Below, one piece after another: positions 15,281-22,900 of a stretch of DNA of 25,900 nucleotides. A model generated the notes under the pieces. It was not told the DNA's origin, did no database searches, and was given only the letters and a program-made list of their open reading frames with translations. Position numbers and translations under genes: made by a program. Within the stretch, counting starts at the first letter, position 1. Every line of letters starts with the position of its first letter. The DNA lies in contig JABURU010000121.1 of NCBI GenBank assembly GCA_014762485.1, positions 1-25,900 of the forward strand. The letters are read 5' to 3'. Origin of the DNA: Gammaproteobacteria bacterium. Lineage in GTDB: Bacteria > Pseudomonadota > Gammaproteobacteria > Thiohalospirales > Thiohalospiraceae.

Positions 15281-15310
15281 TAACAACTTCGAAAATTACA
15301 GGAGGCTATC

Positions 15311-15547
15311 ATGGCCACTATCTATTCATTCCCTACACAGGGCCACCCACGGGCACCGGATACACCCCGCGAACAGGGCACGCCGCCTGTTCATCATGTG
15401 CGAATTAAAAACCTGCTCAATGGCTTGCGCGAAAACATCACCGACCCAGATAGAGACCTGGAGCCCGAGATCGCCGAGCTGGTGTGCTACGCGATGATCG
15501 AGATGCTAGAGCAGGAGCTGGCCGACGCGGGGATTAATTTGCACTAA
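15311..15547 (+). CDS. Small hypothetical protein, icd-like position upstream of antirepressor
   Basis: 78 residues, family not recognised. A Pro/His-rich N-terminal region is followed by an acidic helical C-terminal half (LNGLRENITDPDRDLEPEIAELVCYAMIEMLEQELADAG). The ribosome site AGGAGG is excellent but can be fully paired by the upstream CCTCCTG, so translation is probably off when the leader RNA is present. In P1 a gene of about this size (icd, cell-division inhibitor) sits between c4 and ant, and its translation governs ant. Here only place and size are shared; toxicity is not shown. A 290-base gap separates it from ant, longer than in P1. Confidence 0.7.
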   Translation: MATIYSFPTQGHPRAPDTPREQGTPPVHHVRIKNLLNGLRENITDPDRDLEPEIAELVCYAMIEMLEQELADAGINLH

Positions 15548-15576
15548 AGTTTTTTATGACCCTTATAAAAAACGGC

Positions 15577-15605
15577 TCTATTTGATAATAAGATCAAAAT
15601 ATTAT
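15577..15605 (+). promoter_or_regulatory. Candidate antirepressor promoter
   Basis: TCTATT (15577-15582), 17 bases, TATTAT (15600-15605), then GTCAAATA. This is the same spacing, -10 and downstream bases as the leftward lipoprotein promoter, whose -35 differs at one base. The -35 is poor. It would give a leader of about 225 bases before ant. Confidence 0.4.
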
Positions 15606-15614
15606 GTCAAATAG
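15578..15614. repeat. AT-rich dyad upstream of antirepressor
   Basis: CTATTTGA-TAATA (15578-15590) pairs with TATTA-tg-TCAAATAG (15600-15614). The right arm holds the second copy of the 16-bp inverted repeat. Just before it, GTTTTTTAT/ATAAAAAAC (from 15549) forms another AT hairpin that may end the small-gene transcript. The dyad overlaps a predicted promoter, so it may be an operator. Confidence 0.55.
15598..15613 (+). repeat. 16-bp inverted repeat, right copy
   Basis: AATATTATGTCAAATA, the exact reverse complement of 15040-15055. It lies 543 bases from its partner, across the C4-like RNA and the 78-residue gene, and contains the -10 box of the candidate antirepressor promoter. Confidence 0.8.
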
Positions 15615-15796
15615 AAACGCGAATCACGCTATAAGGCGCATAAACACTAAGCGCGGTGGGGTGCTCAACTTTACCTTTGCCTTATTTAAATGAGGCGGCT
15701 AGGGTGAAGAGGCTACCATCAAATACATACATTGCCGTTCATGCTCCGATTTCTTGCCGTGTGTTTGGTTGGTAGCACTGCCTCTCAAGGCGAGAC

Positions 15797-15814
15797 GGCC
15801 CCCGCCAGGGGGCC
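15797..15814 (+). promoter_or_regulatory. GC-rich hairpin before the antirepressor ribosome site
   Basis: GGCCCCC, loop GCCA, GGGGGCC: seven perfect G-C pairs, followed by ACCCTTTT. The ribosome site AAGGAG is at 15826-15831. The T run is too short for a strong terminator; it may pause transcription, protect the mRNA or limit ant translation. Confidence 0.55.
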
Positions 15815-15837
15815 ACCCTTTTAACAAGGAGAACGAT

Positions 15838-16542
15838 ATGAATACACTTAAGACCGTTCAGTTCCATGGACAGGAGCTATTTCTGATAGAGCACAATGGT
15901 GAACCGTATACCCCAATGAAGCCCATTGTTGAAGGGATGGGATTGACTTGGCGCACGCAGCAGCGCAAGTTCGCTCAGAACGATACGCGATGGGGTATGG
16001 TCATGATGACCATACCTTCGGCAGGAGGTGATCAGAAAGCGCTATGCATGCCCCTACGCAAACTACCCGCCTATCTGTCTAGTATTAACCCGAAAAAGGT
16101 TAAGCAGGAGCTAAGACCAAGAATCGAAATGTATCAGGCAGAGTGCGATGATGCGCTATGGCATTACTGGAATGACGGTTATGCCGTAAATCCTCGACAT
16201 TCTCACAATCACCAGGAAACCTATCAACGCCATATCGATGGGTTTGATTTTTTGTTCATAGGAGAGCGCTGGTGGATTCAAGCTGAATCCCTTGTGGATG
16301 TGCTTGGGTTTGTTGATCACTACCGACTTGAGTGGATAGTGATGCGCCTGCTGGAAGATGATCGGTTAAAAATCATTTCTGACTGTCTGACAAGTAGCCG
16401 CGGGATATATTTATCGCTGCCAGCCACGCTGATGATGATGGAGCAGGCGCCTATACGAACGCCTGAGTTAAATGACCGTGTGTTCAAGGCATTTCAACAG
16501 GTTGAATTTGGTGGTGCACAACGGTTGCAGCTTGTTGGATAG
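15838..16542 (+). CDS. ant: Phage antirepressor, P22AR_N domain
   Basis: 234 residues. It should bind and inactivate a phage repressor, so favouring induction. Residues 4-120 follow the P22 antirepressor N-terminal family: VQFHGQELFLIEHNGEPYTPMKPIVEGMGL, then IPSAGGDQKALCMPLRKLPAYLSSINPKKVK and YQAECDDALWHYWNDGY. The C-terminal half (FDFLFIGERWWIQAESLVDVLGF...) may bind the target or oligomerise. The ATG at 15838 is chosen for the AAGGAG upstream; the frame is open from 15754 but that part lies over the GC hairpin. Upstream RNA features suggest tight control. A terminator follows. Confidence 0.88.
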   Translation: MNTLKTVQFHGQELFLIEHNGEPYTPMKPIVEGMGLTWRTQQRKFAQNDTRWGMVMMTIPSAGGDQKALCMPLRKLPAYLSSINPKKVKQELRPRIEMYQAECDDALWHYWNDGYAVNPRHSHNHQETYQRHIDGFDFLFIGERWWIQAESLVDVLGFVDHYRLEWIVMRLLEDDRLKIISDCLTSSRGIYLSLPATLMMMEQAPIRTPELNDRVFKAFQQVEFGGAQRLQLVG

Positions 16543-16580
16543 AGCAAGCTGATTAATAAGGATTGCGCAACGTGAGCCTT

Positions 16581-16605
16581 AGCCCGGCGAAAGCCGGGCC
16601 TTTTT
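16581..16605 (+). terminator. Rho-independent terminator after antirepressor
   Basis: GCCCGGC, loop GAAA, GCCGGGC (16582-16599), then T's from 16601. A seven-pair GC stem with a GNRA loop. It overlaps the last base pairs of the convergent hicB gene. No T run follows on the minus strand, so it acts rightward. Confidence 0.85.
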
Positions 16606-16981
16606 ACTTGATTAATGCGTTTGGGTAGCAGTCGTCGTTTGTGTGGTTGTTTTCTTCCATCTCGTGTGCCAGTGCGCCAAGGATTAAGTCATTCAGGCTA
16701 ATTCCTTTGCTGGCAGCCAGATAGGCCGCCGCTTTGTGCATGCCTACGCCCATTCGCAAGTTGGTTTTGCCGCTAAAGTTTTTATATGGCTCTATGCCTT
16801 TTTCGGCACAGGTTTCCAAATAGACCTTTAGCGATGTGGCAAACTCGCGCTTAAGCTCTTGCGGGGTGGTGCCATAAAAGTCGGCCCCACCAGACAGCCC
16901 GAGGATCTCTCCCCGGAAGGTGTCTATTTCTTCATCGTAACTGATAAGCGCCGTGTGCTTATCTATTTTCATCAAGTTCAT
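16604..16981 (-). CDS. hicB: HicB-family antitoxin
   Basis: 125 residues. It neutralises HicA and represses the operon. The N-terminal partial RNase H-like fold shows YDEEIDTFRGEILGLSGGADFYGTTPQELKREFATSLKVYLETCAEKG, then PYKNFSGKTNLRMG. The C-terminal DNA-binding part is VGMHKAAAYLAASKGISLNDLILGALAHE, a ribbon-helix-helix with the usual SLN motif. The start at 16981 gives a 28-base gap after hicA; 16972 is an alternative, neither with a strong ribosome site. Gene order hicA-hicB is usual. Its direction is opposite to the tail operon. Confidence 0.9.
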   Translation of the reverse strand: MNLMKIDKHTALISYDEEIDTFRGEILGLSGGADFYGTTPQELKREFATSLKVYLETCAEKGIEPYKNFSGKTNLRMGVGMHKAAAYLAASKGISLNDLILGALAHEMEENNHTNDDCYPNALIK

Positions 16982-17009
16982 GTCTTTATCGTCTATTTAC
17001 TGTATCTAC

Positions 17010-17261
17010 TTACTTTATCTTGTGACTTTGCAGCCAGTCCCGTATTGAGGCTACAGCGCCCTTGTCGGTGGATGGCCCGGGATGAGGGCGGTGAAAAACC
17101 CGTACCTCATCAAACAATGTCACGCTTACGCGAGAACCTTCTCTTTCTTCAATTTCGGCGCCCAGGGCACAGAGCAGTGCTTCTACATCTGGCCATTGGA
17201 CGTTGCCGCTAACAGGTCTTTTATATATCAACTCCAGTGTTTTTTTATATTTTCGCTTCAT
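17010..17261 (-). CDS. hicA: HicA-family toxin
   Basis: 83 residues, typical length. An mRNA interferase that acts on translating mRNA when HicB is lost. The sequence follows the enterobacterial HicA group: KKTLELIYKRPVSGNVQWPDVEALLCALGAEIEEREGSRVSV, then VFHRPHP (H57, H60) and DKGAVASIRDWL. The Gly-Ser-His motif of classic HicA reads GSR here, as it does in this subgroup from memory, so the catalytic His is not obvious. The ATG at 17261 has no ribosome site; the predicted transcript begins at this ATG. The TTG at 17279 lies inside the operator and is rejected. Confidence 0.9.
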   Translation of the reverse strand: MKRKYKKTLELIYKRPVSGNVQWPDVEALLCALGAEIEEREGSRVSVTLFDEVRVFHRPHPGPSTDKGAVASIRDWLQSHKIK

Positions 17262-17267
17262 GTATAG

Positions 17268-17295
17268 ATAGTACCACAAAGTGGTACTAAGTCAA
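17268..17295 (-). promoter_or_regulatory. hicAB promoter with palindromic operator
   Basis: Minus strand: TTGACT (17295-17290), 16 bases, TACTAT (17273-17268). The predicted start, 7 bases on, is the A of the hicA ATG. The perfect palindrome TAGTACCAC-AAA-GTGGTACTA (17269-17289) fills the spacer and part of the -10, the expected place for HicB or HicAB binding and self-repression. Confidence 0.75.
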
Positions 17296-17299
17296 GCAG

Positions 17300-17341
17300 T
17301 GAAGCGTTTCGGACGACCTCGACTTTTCTGTTTGGTATTAC
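17300..17341 (+). promoter_or_regulatory. Repeated 18-bp element, copy 3, with -10-like box (candidate tape measure promoter)
   Basis: TGAAGCGTTTCGGACGAC (17300-17317), one base from the copy at 7874. TATTAC (17336-17341) lies 18 bases after it, the same distance as TATATC in copy 2. It follows the leftward hicAB unit, where tail transcription must restart. The -35 region is not sigma-70-like. Confidence 0.5.
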
Positions 17342-17363
17342 CTGATTGATCCATTCAATCAGG
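17341..17363 (+). promoter_or_regulatory. Hairpin that may hide the tape measure ribosome site
   Basis: CCTGATTGA, loop TCCAT, TCAATCAGG: nine perfect pairs. The only plausible ribosome site for the ATG at 17373 is AGGTGAT (17361-17367), whose AGG forms the base of the stem. It could hold tape measure synthesis low, or be a regulator site on DNA. Confidence 0.55.
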
Positions 17364-17372
17364 TGATCCGCT

Positions 17373-19268
17373 ATGGGAAATTCCGTTGAAACCTTAACTA
17401 TTCGCTTTGAGACCGACAACGCCGGCAAGGTAAAGGCCAGTGTGGTTGGGCTTGAAAATGGCATAGAAAAAATCGACGACAAAACCAAGAAGGCCGCTGG
17501 CTCGATGAACCTGCTTAAAACAGCGATTGCGGCGGTGGGTTCGGCGGCGGCAGTGGGTTACGTAGTACAAACGGCCAGTGCCTATGAAACACTGAATGCC
17601 AGATTGATTACGGCGACAGGCTCGCAAGAGGCGGCGAACTCGACCTTTGAATATTTGCGCAACCTGGCGGCTGGCATGCCTGCGCAAGTGGAAGAGCTCA
17701 CCGATGCTTATATTAAGCTCGCCAACCTGGGGCTGGAGCCTAGTCGGCAGGCTTTGATTAGTTACGGCAACACCGCCGCTGCACAGGGTAAGGAATTAAA
17801 CCAGCTTATCGAGGCAGTGGCCGATGCGGCCACGGGTGAATTTGAACGATTAAAAGAATTCGGTATTAAAACGCGTGTGGAAGGCGACCGGGTTAAGTTT
17901 ATATTCCAGGGCATGACCACTGAGGTAGCCAACAGTAGTCAGGCAATACAGGATTATTTAATTAATATCGGCAACACCGAGTATGCCGGGGCGATGGATT
18001 TGCAAAACAATACGCTCAAGTCCTCGTTTGCTGATCTTGCCGACACGATTTCTACCGCGACCGCCAAGCTGGCCGAAGAAACCGGGTTCACTCAAGCGCT
18101 GAAAGATGCCGCACGCGGCACGGCAGAGGCTATTCGTTACCTTACCAATACTGAGACGATCGTCGATGTTACCAACCAGATGAAGGATTTAAACACATCT
18201 TTGGTGGAATATCAGCTCAAGCTTAACAAGGCGCGGGAAGAGGGGAATCGCAGCCAGGTGAGCCATTATCAGTTCATGATCACAAACACGACCAGCGAGC
18301 TGCAGGGGCTGAGCTTGCGTTATCAACACCTGACCAAACTGGAAGAGCAGTATAAAAAAACAAACAATGCTCGCGACGGCGGCGGTGATGGTGGCAAGGC
18401 ACAGCTTGATAAAGAGCTGCAAACGTATCAGAACAATTTGCGCAAGAAATATGACGCCCTGCAGCGCAGTTTGATGGATGAGATTGCTCTGATCAAATAC
18501 AACGAGTTGGAAAAGCTGTGGATTGTAGAGCAGATGGCCGAGCTGGATGCGAACAATACGCAAAAGTATGCCGACTTGCGCGTGGCCATAGAGAAAGAAG
18601 CGGCAGAAAAGATCGCGAAAATATATAAGCAAATGCATGATGAAAATAAAAAAGCATCAGACGATGCATTTGCAAGCCTGCAAACAAAAATTCAGCAGGG
18701 CCTTGGTATCGTCGCAGGTGCCTTTGGCACCTATGGCTCGGCGATGTTTACCGCCGCGCAGAATAACGCCGATGCGTTGGATGCGCTTGCCGATGCCGCC
18801 GAGGCCAATGGCAGTGCCAATGCTGGTGCATTGCGCGCCCAGGCCGAAGCCGCCGAACAGGCCGCGCGCCGCGCTTTTGAACAAAACAAGCGATTGCAAA
18901 AAGCCAATGTAGTGATTAACACGGCCGGCGCAATTATGGGTGCCTGGAATACATACAAAGGCAATGCGGTAGCGGCTGGGGTGGCTACTGCGCTGATCGC
19001 TGCTGCTGGCGCAGCCCAGCTTAAGGCCATCGACTCGGCTAGTTATGGCGGCTCTGGCAGTATTCCTGCCCCAGCTGGTGGGTATTCTCCTGGTAATCCT
19101 GGTGGCACGGATTCTTATATTCCCGGTAATGATTCGGGTGCAGGTGGTACCACCGTGGTGTTTGAGATCGACACCGTGTATGGCATGGATGACTGGGACA
19201 ATAAGTTTGAAGAGACGGCCGGCCGATTGCAGGATCTTGATCGATTAAATATCAGTGAGGCCGCCTGA
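17373..19268 (+). CDS. Tail tape measure protein
   Basis: 631 residues. It sets tail length and is injected with DNA. It is a long helical protein with hydrophobic stretches at about residues 46-66 (LLKTAIAAVGSAAAVGYVV) and 511-550 (VVINTAGAIMGAWN..., then AAGVATALIAAAGAAQ), a charged coiled-coil region between (about 270-440), and a Gly/Pro/Ser-rich linker near 555-590 before a small C-terminal domain. N-terminal strands (VETLTIRFETDNAGKVKASV) are typical. At about 1.5 angstrom per residue it predicts a tail near 95 nm. It follows the accessory island; its stop overlaps the next start (TGATG). Confidence 0.9.
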   Translation: MGNSVETLTIRFETDNAGKVKASVVGLENGIEKIDDKTKKAAGSMNLLKTAIAAVGSAAAVGYVVQTASAYETLNARLITATGSQEAANSTFEYLRNLAAGMPAQVEELTDAYIKLANLGLEPSRQALISYGNTAAAQGKELNQLIEAVADAATGEFERLKEFGIKTRVEGDRVKFIFQGMTTEVANSSQAIQDYLINIGNTEYAGAMDLQNNTLKSSFADLADTISTATAKLAEETGFTQALKDAARGTAEAIRYLTNTETIVDVTNQMKDLNTSLVEYQLKLNKAREEGNRSQVSHYQFMITNTTSELQGLSLRYQHLTKLEEQYKKTNNARDGGGDGGKAQLDKELQTYQNNLRKKYDALQRSLMDEIALIKYNELEKLWIVEQMAELDANNTQKYADLRVAIEKEAAEKIAKIYKQMHDENKKASDDAFASLQTKIQQGLGIVAGAFGTYGSAMFTAAQNNADALDALADAAEANGSANAGALRAQAEAAEQAARRAFEQNKRLQKANVVINTAGAIMGAWNTYKGNAVAAGVATALIAAAGAAQLKAIDSASYGGSGSIPAPAGGYSPGNPGGTDSYIPGNDSGAGGTTVVFEIDTVYGMDDWDNKFEETAGRLQDLDRLNISEAA

Positions 19269-19903
19269 TGCCTCGCTTTATCTATACCGCAAAAGAATCC
19301 ATCGTGAGCAACGGGCTGGTGGTATCCGGCTCAGATATCAGCGCGGACTCTGTGACCAATTCATTTAAAAGCACTACCTCAGATTTATCTGGCTGGCTGG
19401 CCAATGAATGGATTTATGTGGATGTGGGGGTGAATCCTGGCTGGCATCAGGTGAGTGTGGATAGTACCACTAATGAGATTAAAACCACGAGCACATTGAC
19501 CAACGAAGCCGCGGGTGCGTTGACCACGATCACTGGGTACGAGCATGGCCTGGGTGAGCAGTACGAAATTGAATTTGATTGTGCGGTATCTGATCGCAAG
19601 CGCCAGCGCGTGGGCAAAACATCCACATCAAAGAGTGGGCGCAAGCAGTATGCCCGCCAACGCATCGAACGACGCTTTATGGTGGACGTGGTCGCCATCG
19701 CCGAAGACAACCTGAAATATTGGGACGAGTTTATCGACTCGGTAATGGGCATGGAGACGTTTGAGTTTGATCGCGTCGGCACCATTGCCATACCAGGCAC
19801 GACCGAAATCGTGCAACTTGAAAGTGATGACGTTTCCGAGATTCGCCGAGGCATGAGCGACGAGTTTAACCTGCCTCAGTTGTCGTTATATAAGGCGGTG
19901 TAA
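19268..19903 (+). CDS. Tail tip protein (possible distal tail protein)
   Basis: 211 residues, directly after the tape measure and before the hub-fibre gene, the place of the distal tail protein. It is beta-rich at the start (IVSNGLVVSGSDISADSVTNS, then WIYVDVGVNPGWHQVSVDST). A basic loop (DRKRQRVGKTSTSKSGRKQYARQRIERRF) and a WDEFIDSVMGMETFEFDRVG segment follow, with a conserved-looking end EFNLPQLSLYKAV. No family assigned with certainty. Overlaps on both sides (TGATG, TAATG) show operon membership. Confidence 0.6.
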   Translation: MPRFIYTAKESIVSNGLVVSGSDISADSVTNSFKSTTSDLSGWLANEWIYVDVGVNPGWHQVSVDSTTNEIKTTSTLTNEAAGALTTITGYEHGLGEQYEIEFDCAVSDRKRQRVGKTSTSKSGRKQYARQRIERRFMVDVVAIAEDNLKYWDEFIDSVMGMETFEFDRVGTIAIPGTTEIVQLESDDVSEIRRGMSDEFNLPQLSLYKAV

Positions 19904-22900
19904 TGTTAGCGTATAGCGAAAATTACATGAATGCGTTGGCCGAGGATGGGCAGGACATCCGCGAGGTGGTTCGCATTGCCTTTGATGCGGCGGGCACGGA
20001 TGTGATCTACATCACCAGCCATGCGGATATTGATCTGCCTGTCGGCGCGGTGCGCTTTGATGATTGCCTGGTAAGCTCTTCGGCGGTGTCGCAACGTATT
20101 GATCCGGTAAAAGGCACGGCGGGTATCGGCCACTTTAAATTTGTCGCACAGAACTATGCGGATGAGCTGGCCGCCAAGTTTGCTGAGAAGGATGCCGCCG
20201 GCATCGGCATGCGTAACCTGCAGGTAAGTTACTGGTGGATGCCAACTCCACTGGCCTGGGATGATATAAAAGACACGCCGACGACCTCGCAGCTGCTGCA
20301 TAAATACGGCACGGATGAGCTGGACTTTGGGATTGATTGTCGCGATGTGCAGCGCATCGAAAAGGGTCAGAAAATATTTCGACTGAATCGCACTAAGCTG
20401 CGCGCATCGGTCTCGGCGTCGGCGACCAAGATACCGGTGGACGTCGCCGATATCTTTGAACTGATGTACCACGGCCCCAGCTTTAGTGATGCCCCCGGCA
20501 AGAGTGTTTTTTATGTTGAGATAGAGAAAGAGCGGATCCGCTGCACCGGCTGGGAGGTGGATGCCACGCTCGGCCTGGTGCTGCTGGTGGATACCAATGG
20601 CCGCGGTGTGTTGAACACCCGCGCCGCTGAACACAACATCGATGCCACGACAACCAGTGATGCCCGCCCGGATGTGGCCGAGGTGGTGTACCTCGAGATG
20701 CCGGTGATCGAATTAATCTATGGTCTCATGACCGGGGTGTATTACAGCCAGGCGGGCAAGACCTTCCCCAGTGGCTGGCATTGTGGCGTGCCGGTGTCGC
20801 TGGTGGCCACGGCAGACTTTTTACGCTTTCCCGATCTGTATGATCCGGCGAACCCGGGCGCGAATCCTCAAACTCGCGCGTTTGTATTAGGGCGTGAGAA
20901 TGAGGATGCAAAGAAATACATCGAACAAACTTTGTCGGTTACTCAGGGGTTGTACCGCCCGGTGTATGGCACTGGCGAGATGGGTCTGAAACGTATTGCC
21001 AACATCGGCAAAGATGCCGCTCACGTTGCCGTGCTGGATGACACCAATATTATTAGCTGCAGCCAGCTTCAGTATTTAACCGACGACATCGTTAACCGCT
21101 TTGAGATCAACTGGAACCCATCAGCCCTGACCGGCAAGACCACGCGCAAGACGGTGTTTAAAGATACGGCCTCGATATTAAAGCACGGTGAGTCGACGCG
21201 TGTCTTAAACATCCCTGAGTTTCGTGGCTCGATTCATGCGTTTGATACCTTGAAGTTTCTGGCCGACAGCGTACGCCAGCGCTCAGCGGGTGAGCCGTTA
21301 AGTTTAACCGTGACGTGTTTGCCGATGATGAGTTACTTGAACAACGGCGACGTGGTGCGCGTGCAGCAGGATGTGATCGATCATAAGGGCGCCAGCCTGC
21401 GCCTGGACCGCGCCTTTGAGATACAAGAAAAGAGCATTGTTCCTGACACCGGGCAGCCCACGTTCTTATTAGCTGGTGCGTCTGAGCCAGCCGCGCCTAT
21501 ACCCGACCACGAAGATATCACGGTGCTGAATGATTCCGAGTACGAGATCGGCACCGACATCACCACCTTTGCCAATGTCAGTGTGGTGGCCGGGGTGGCC
21601 TATCTGGTAGGCGATATCACCCTTACTGGTGCCAGCACTATTGCTGATACTGCAGGCCACTATTACTGCACTTATCCTTTGGCTGAGTCTGGTGGCCCCC
21701 ATACCATCACGTTCACAGAGAATGCCGTGATTAAAGTCCGGGGCGGTATCTCGTTGCCAACGACCCGCTTTGATGGCGTGGGGCGCAGTACGCGACCCGC
21801 AGGCGGCCCAATAGGGGCATCACGCTCGGGCGGTGGCTTTGTATACGAGGAGAAGCTGGGCGACAAAGATTACCATTCGTATCCTGGCAATATCGTAGAA
21901 GGTGGCGACGGCGCGCTGCCGTTTGTGAATATCACTAACGATAACGGTACCCTGGTGTTGCCAGCCCTTGACCTGCGAGGCGGCCAGGGGGCGGCCGGTG
22001 CAAACAGTAAACGAGAGACCATATTCAACAAAACCACTACAGTGGCCACCGGCGGCGCACCGGTAAATGGCGGCGCATCAATCACCTTTATTCACCGTGG
22101 AATGGATAGCCTGGTCAGCGGGTACATAGATACCTCTGGCGCTGATGGCGCTTATGGCACGGTATGGGATAACAAGGTGGCCGCGGGTACCAGTGGCGGC
22201 GGCCTGCCTGGTTGCGTGCTTGAGATCGTCGATGGCGCGGCCAGTAATATGGCCGAGTGGAACGAAAACGTTCTGATCGCCAAGACAGGCGATTGCCCAG
22301 TGCCTCCTGGTGCCAGGTCATTTCCGGTGCTGAATGCAGACAGCCGGGTTGGTATTGGCTACAGCTATTACACGCACCACAACCAGCACGCCCCAGGCGA
22401 GGCGCCTGTGAATCATGGCATCGCGGCTTTATGCCAGCAGTACGTGATGCCCGCGACTCAAGCAGAGGAAGATGTTAGCGAAAGTATTATTTCCCCGCCC
22501 ACTGGCGTTACTGCATCCAGTGGCACCGCTGATCTGTTAATAAAGCAAGACGGCACCATCGAGAGCCGGGTGCGTGTGACATATATCAATCCAACACACC
22601 CGTATTTTGTCGGCAACCGTATAGAGTTTAGAAGAAAAGGGGATACAGACTGGATCTCTGTCTCATCATTTACCGCTATTGATTCAACCGAGTATTTCCT
22701 CACCGGATTAAAAGAAGGTGAAATATACGAGATCAGAATGCGGTCTAACCTGCGTAGCGGTGAATACAGTGTGTGGACCAGTACGATAGAGCACACTGTT
22801 ATTGGTAAACTCGCTCCACCAGAAGATGTCGCCTCCATTACCCATGTATTCAGCCCGGCCAATAGTTACTTTGAATGGCCTGCTGTCTCCGACCCTGATC

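Noticed and set aside
15754..15837. In-frame N-terminal extension of the antirepressor
   Set aside because: It runs through the GC hairpin, and the AAGGAG site and domain start both indicate ATG 15838.
16859..17212. 117-codon plus-strand frame across hicB and hicA
   Set aside because: Both minus-strand genes are clearly recognisable; this frame has no ribosome site.
19906..20634. 242-codon open frame on the minus strand inside the hub gene
   Set aside because: Shadow of the long plus-strand gene; no domain or signal.
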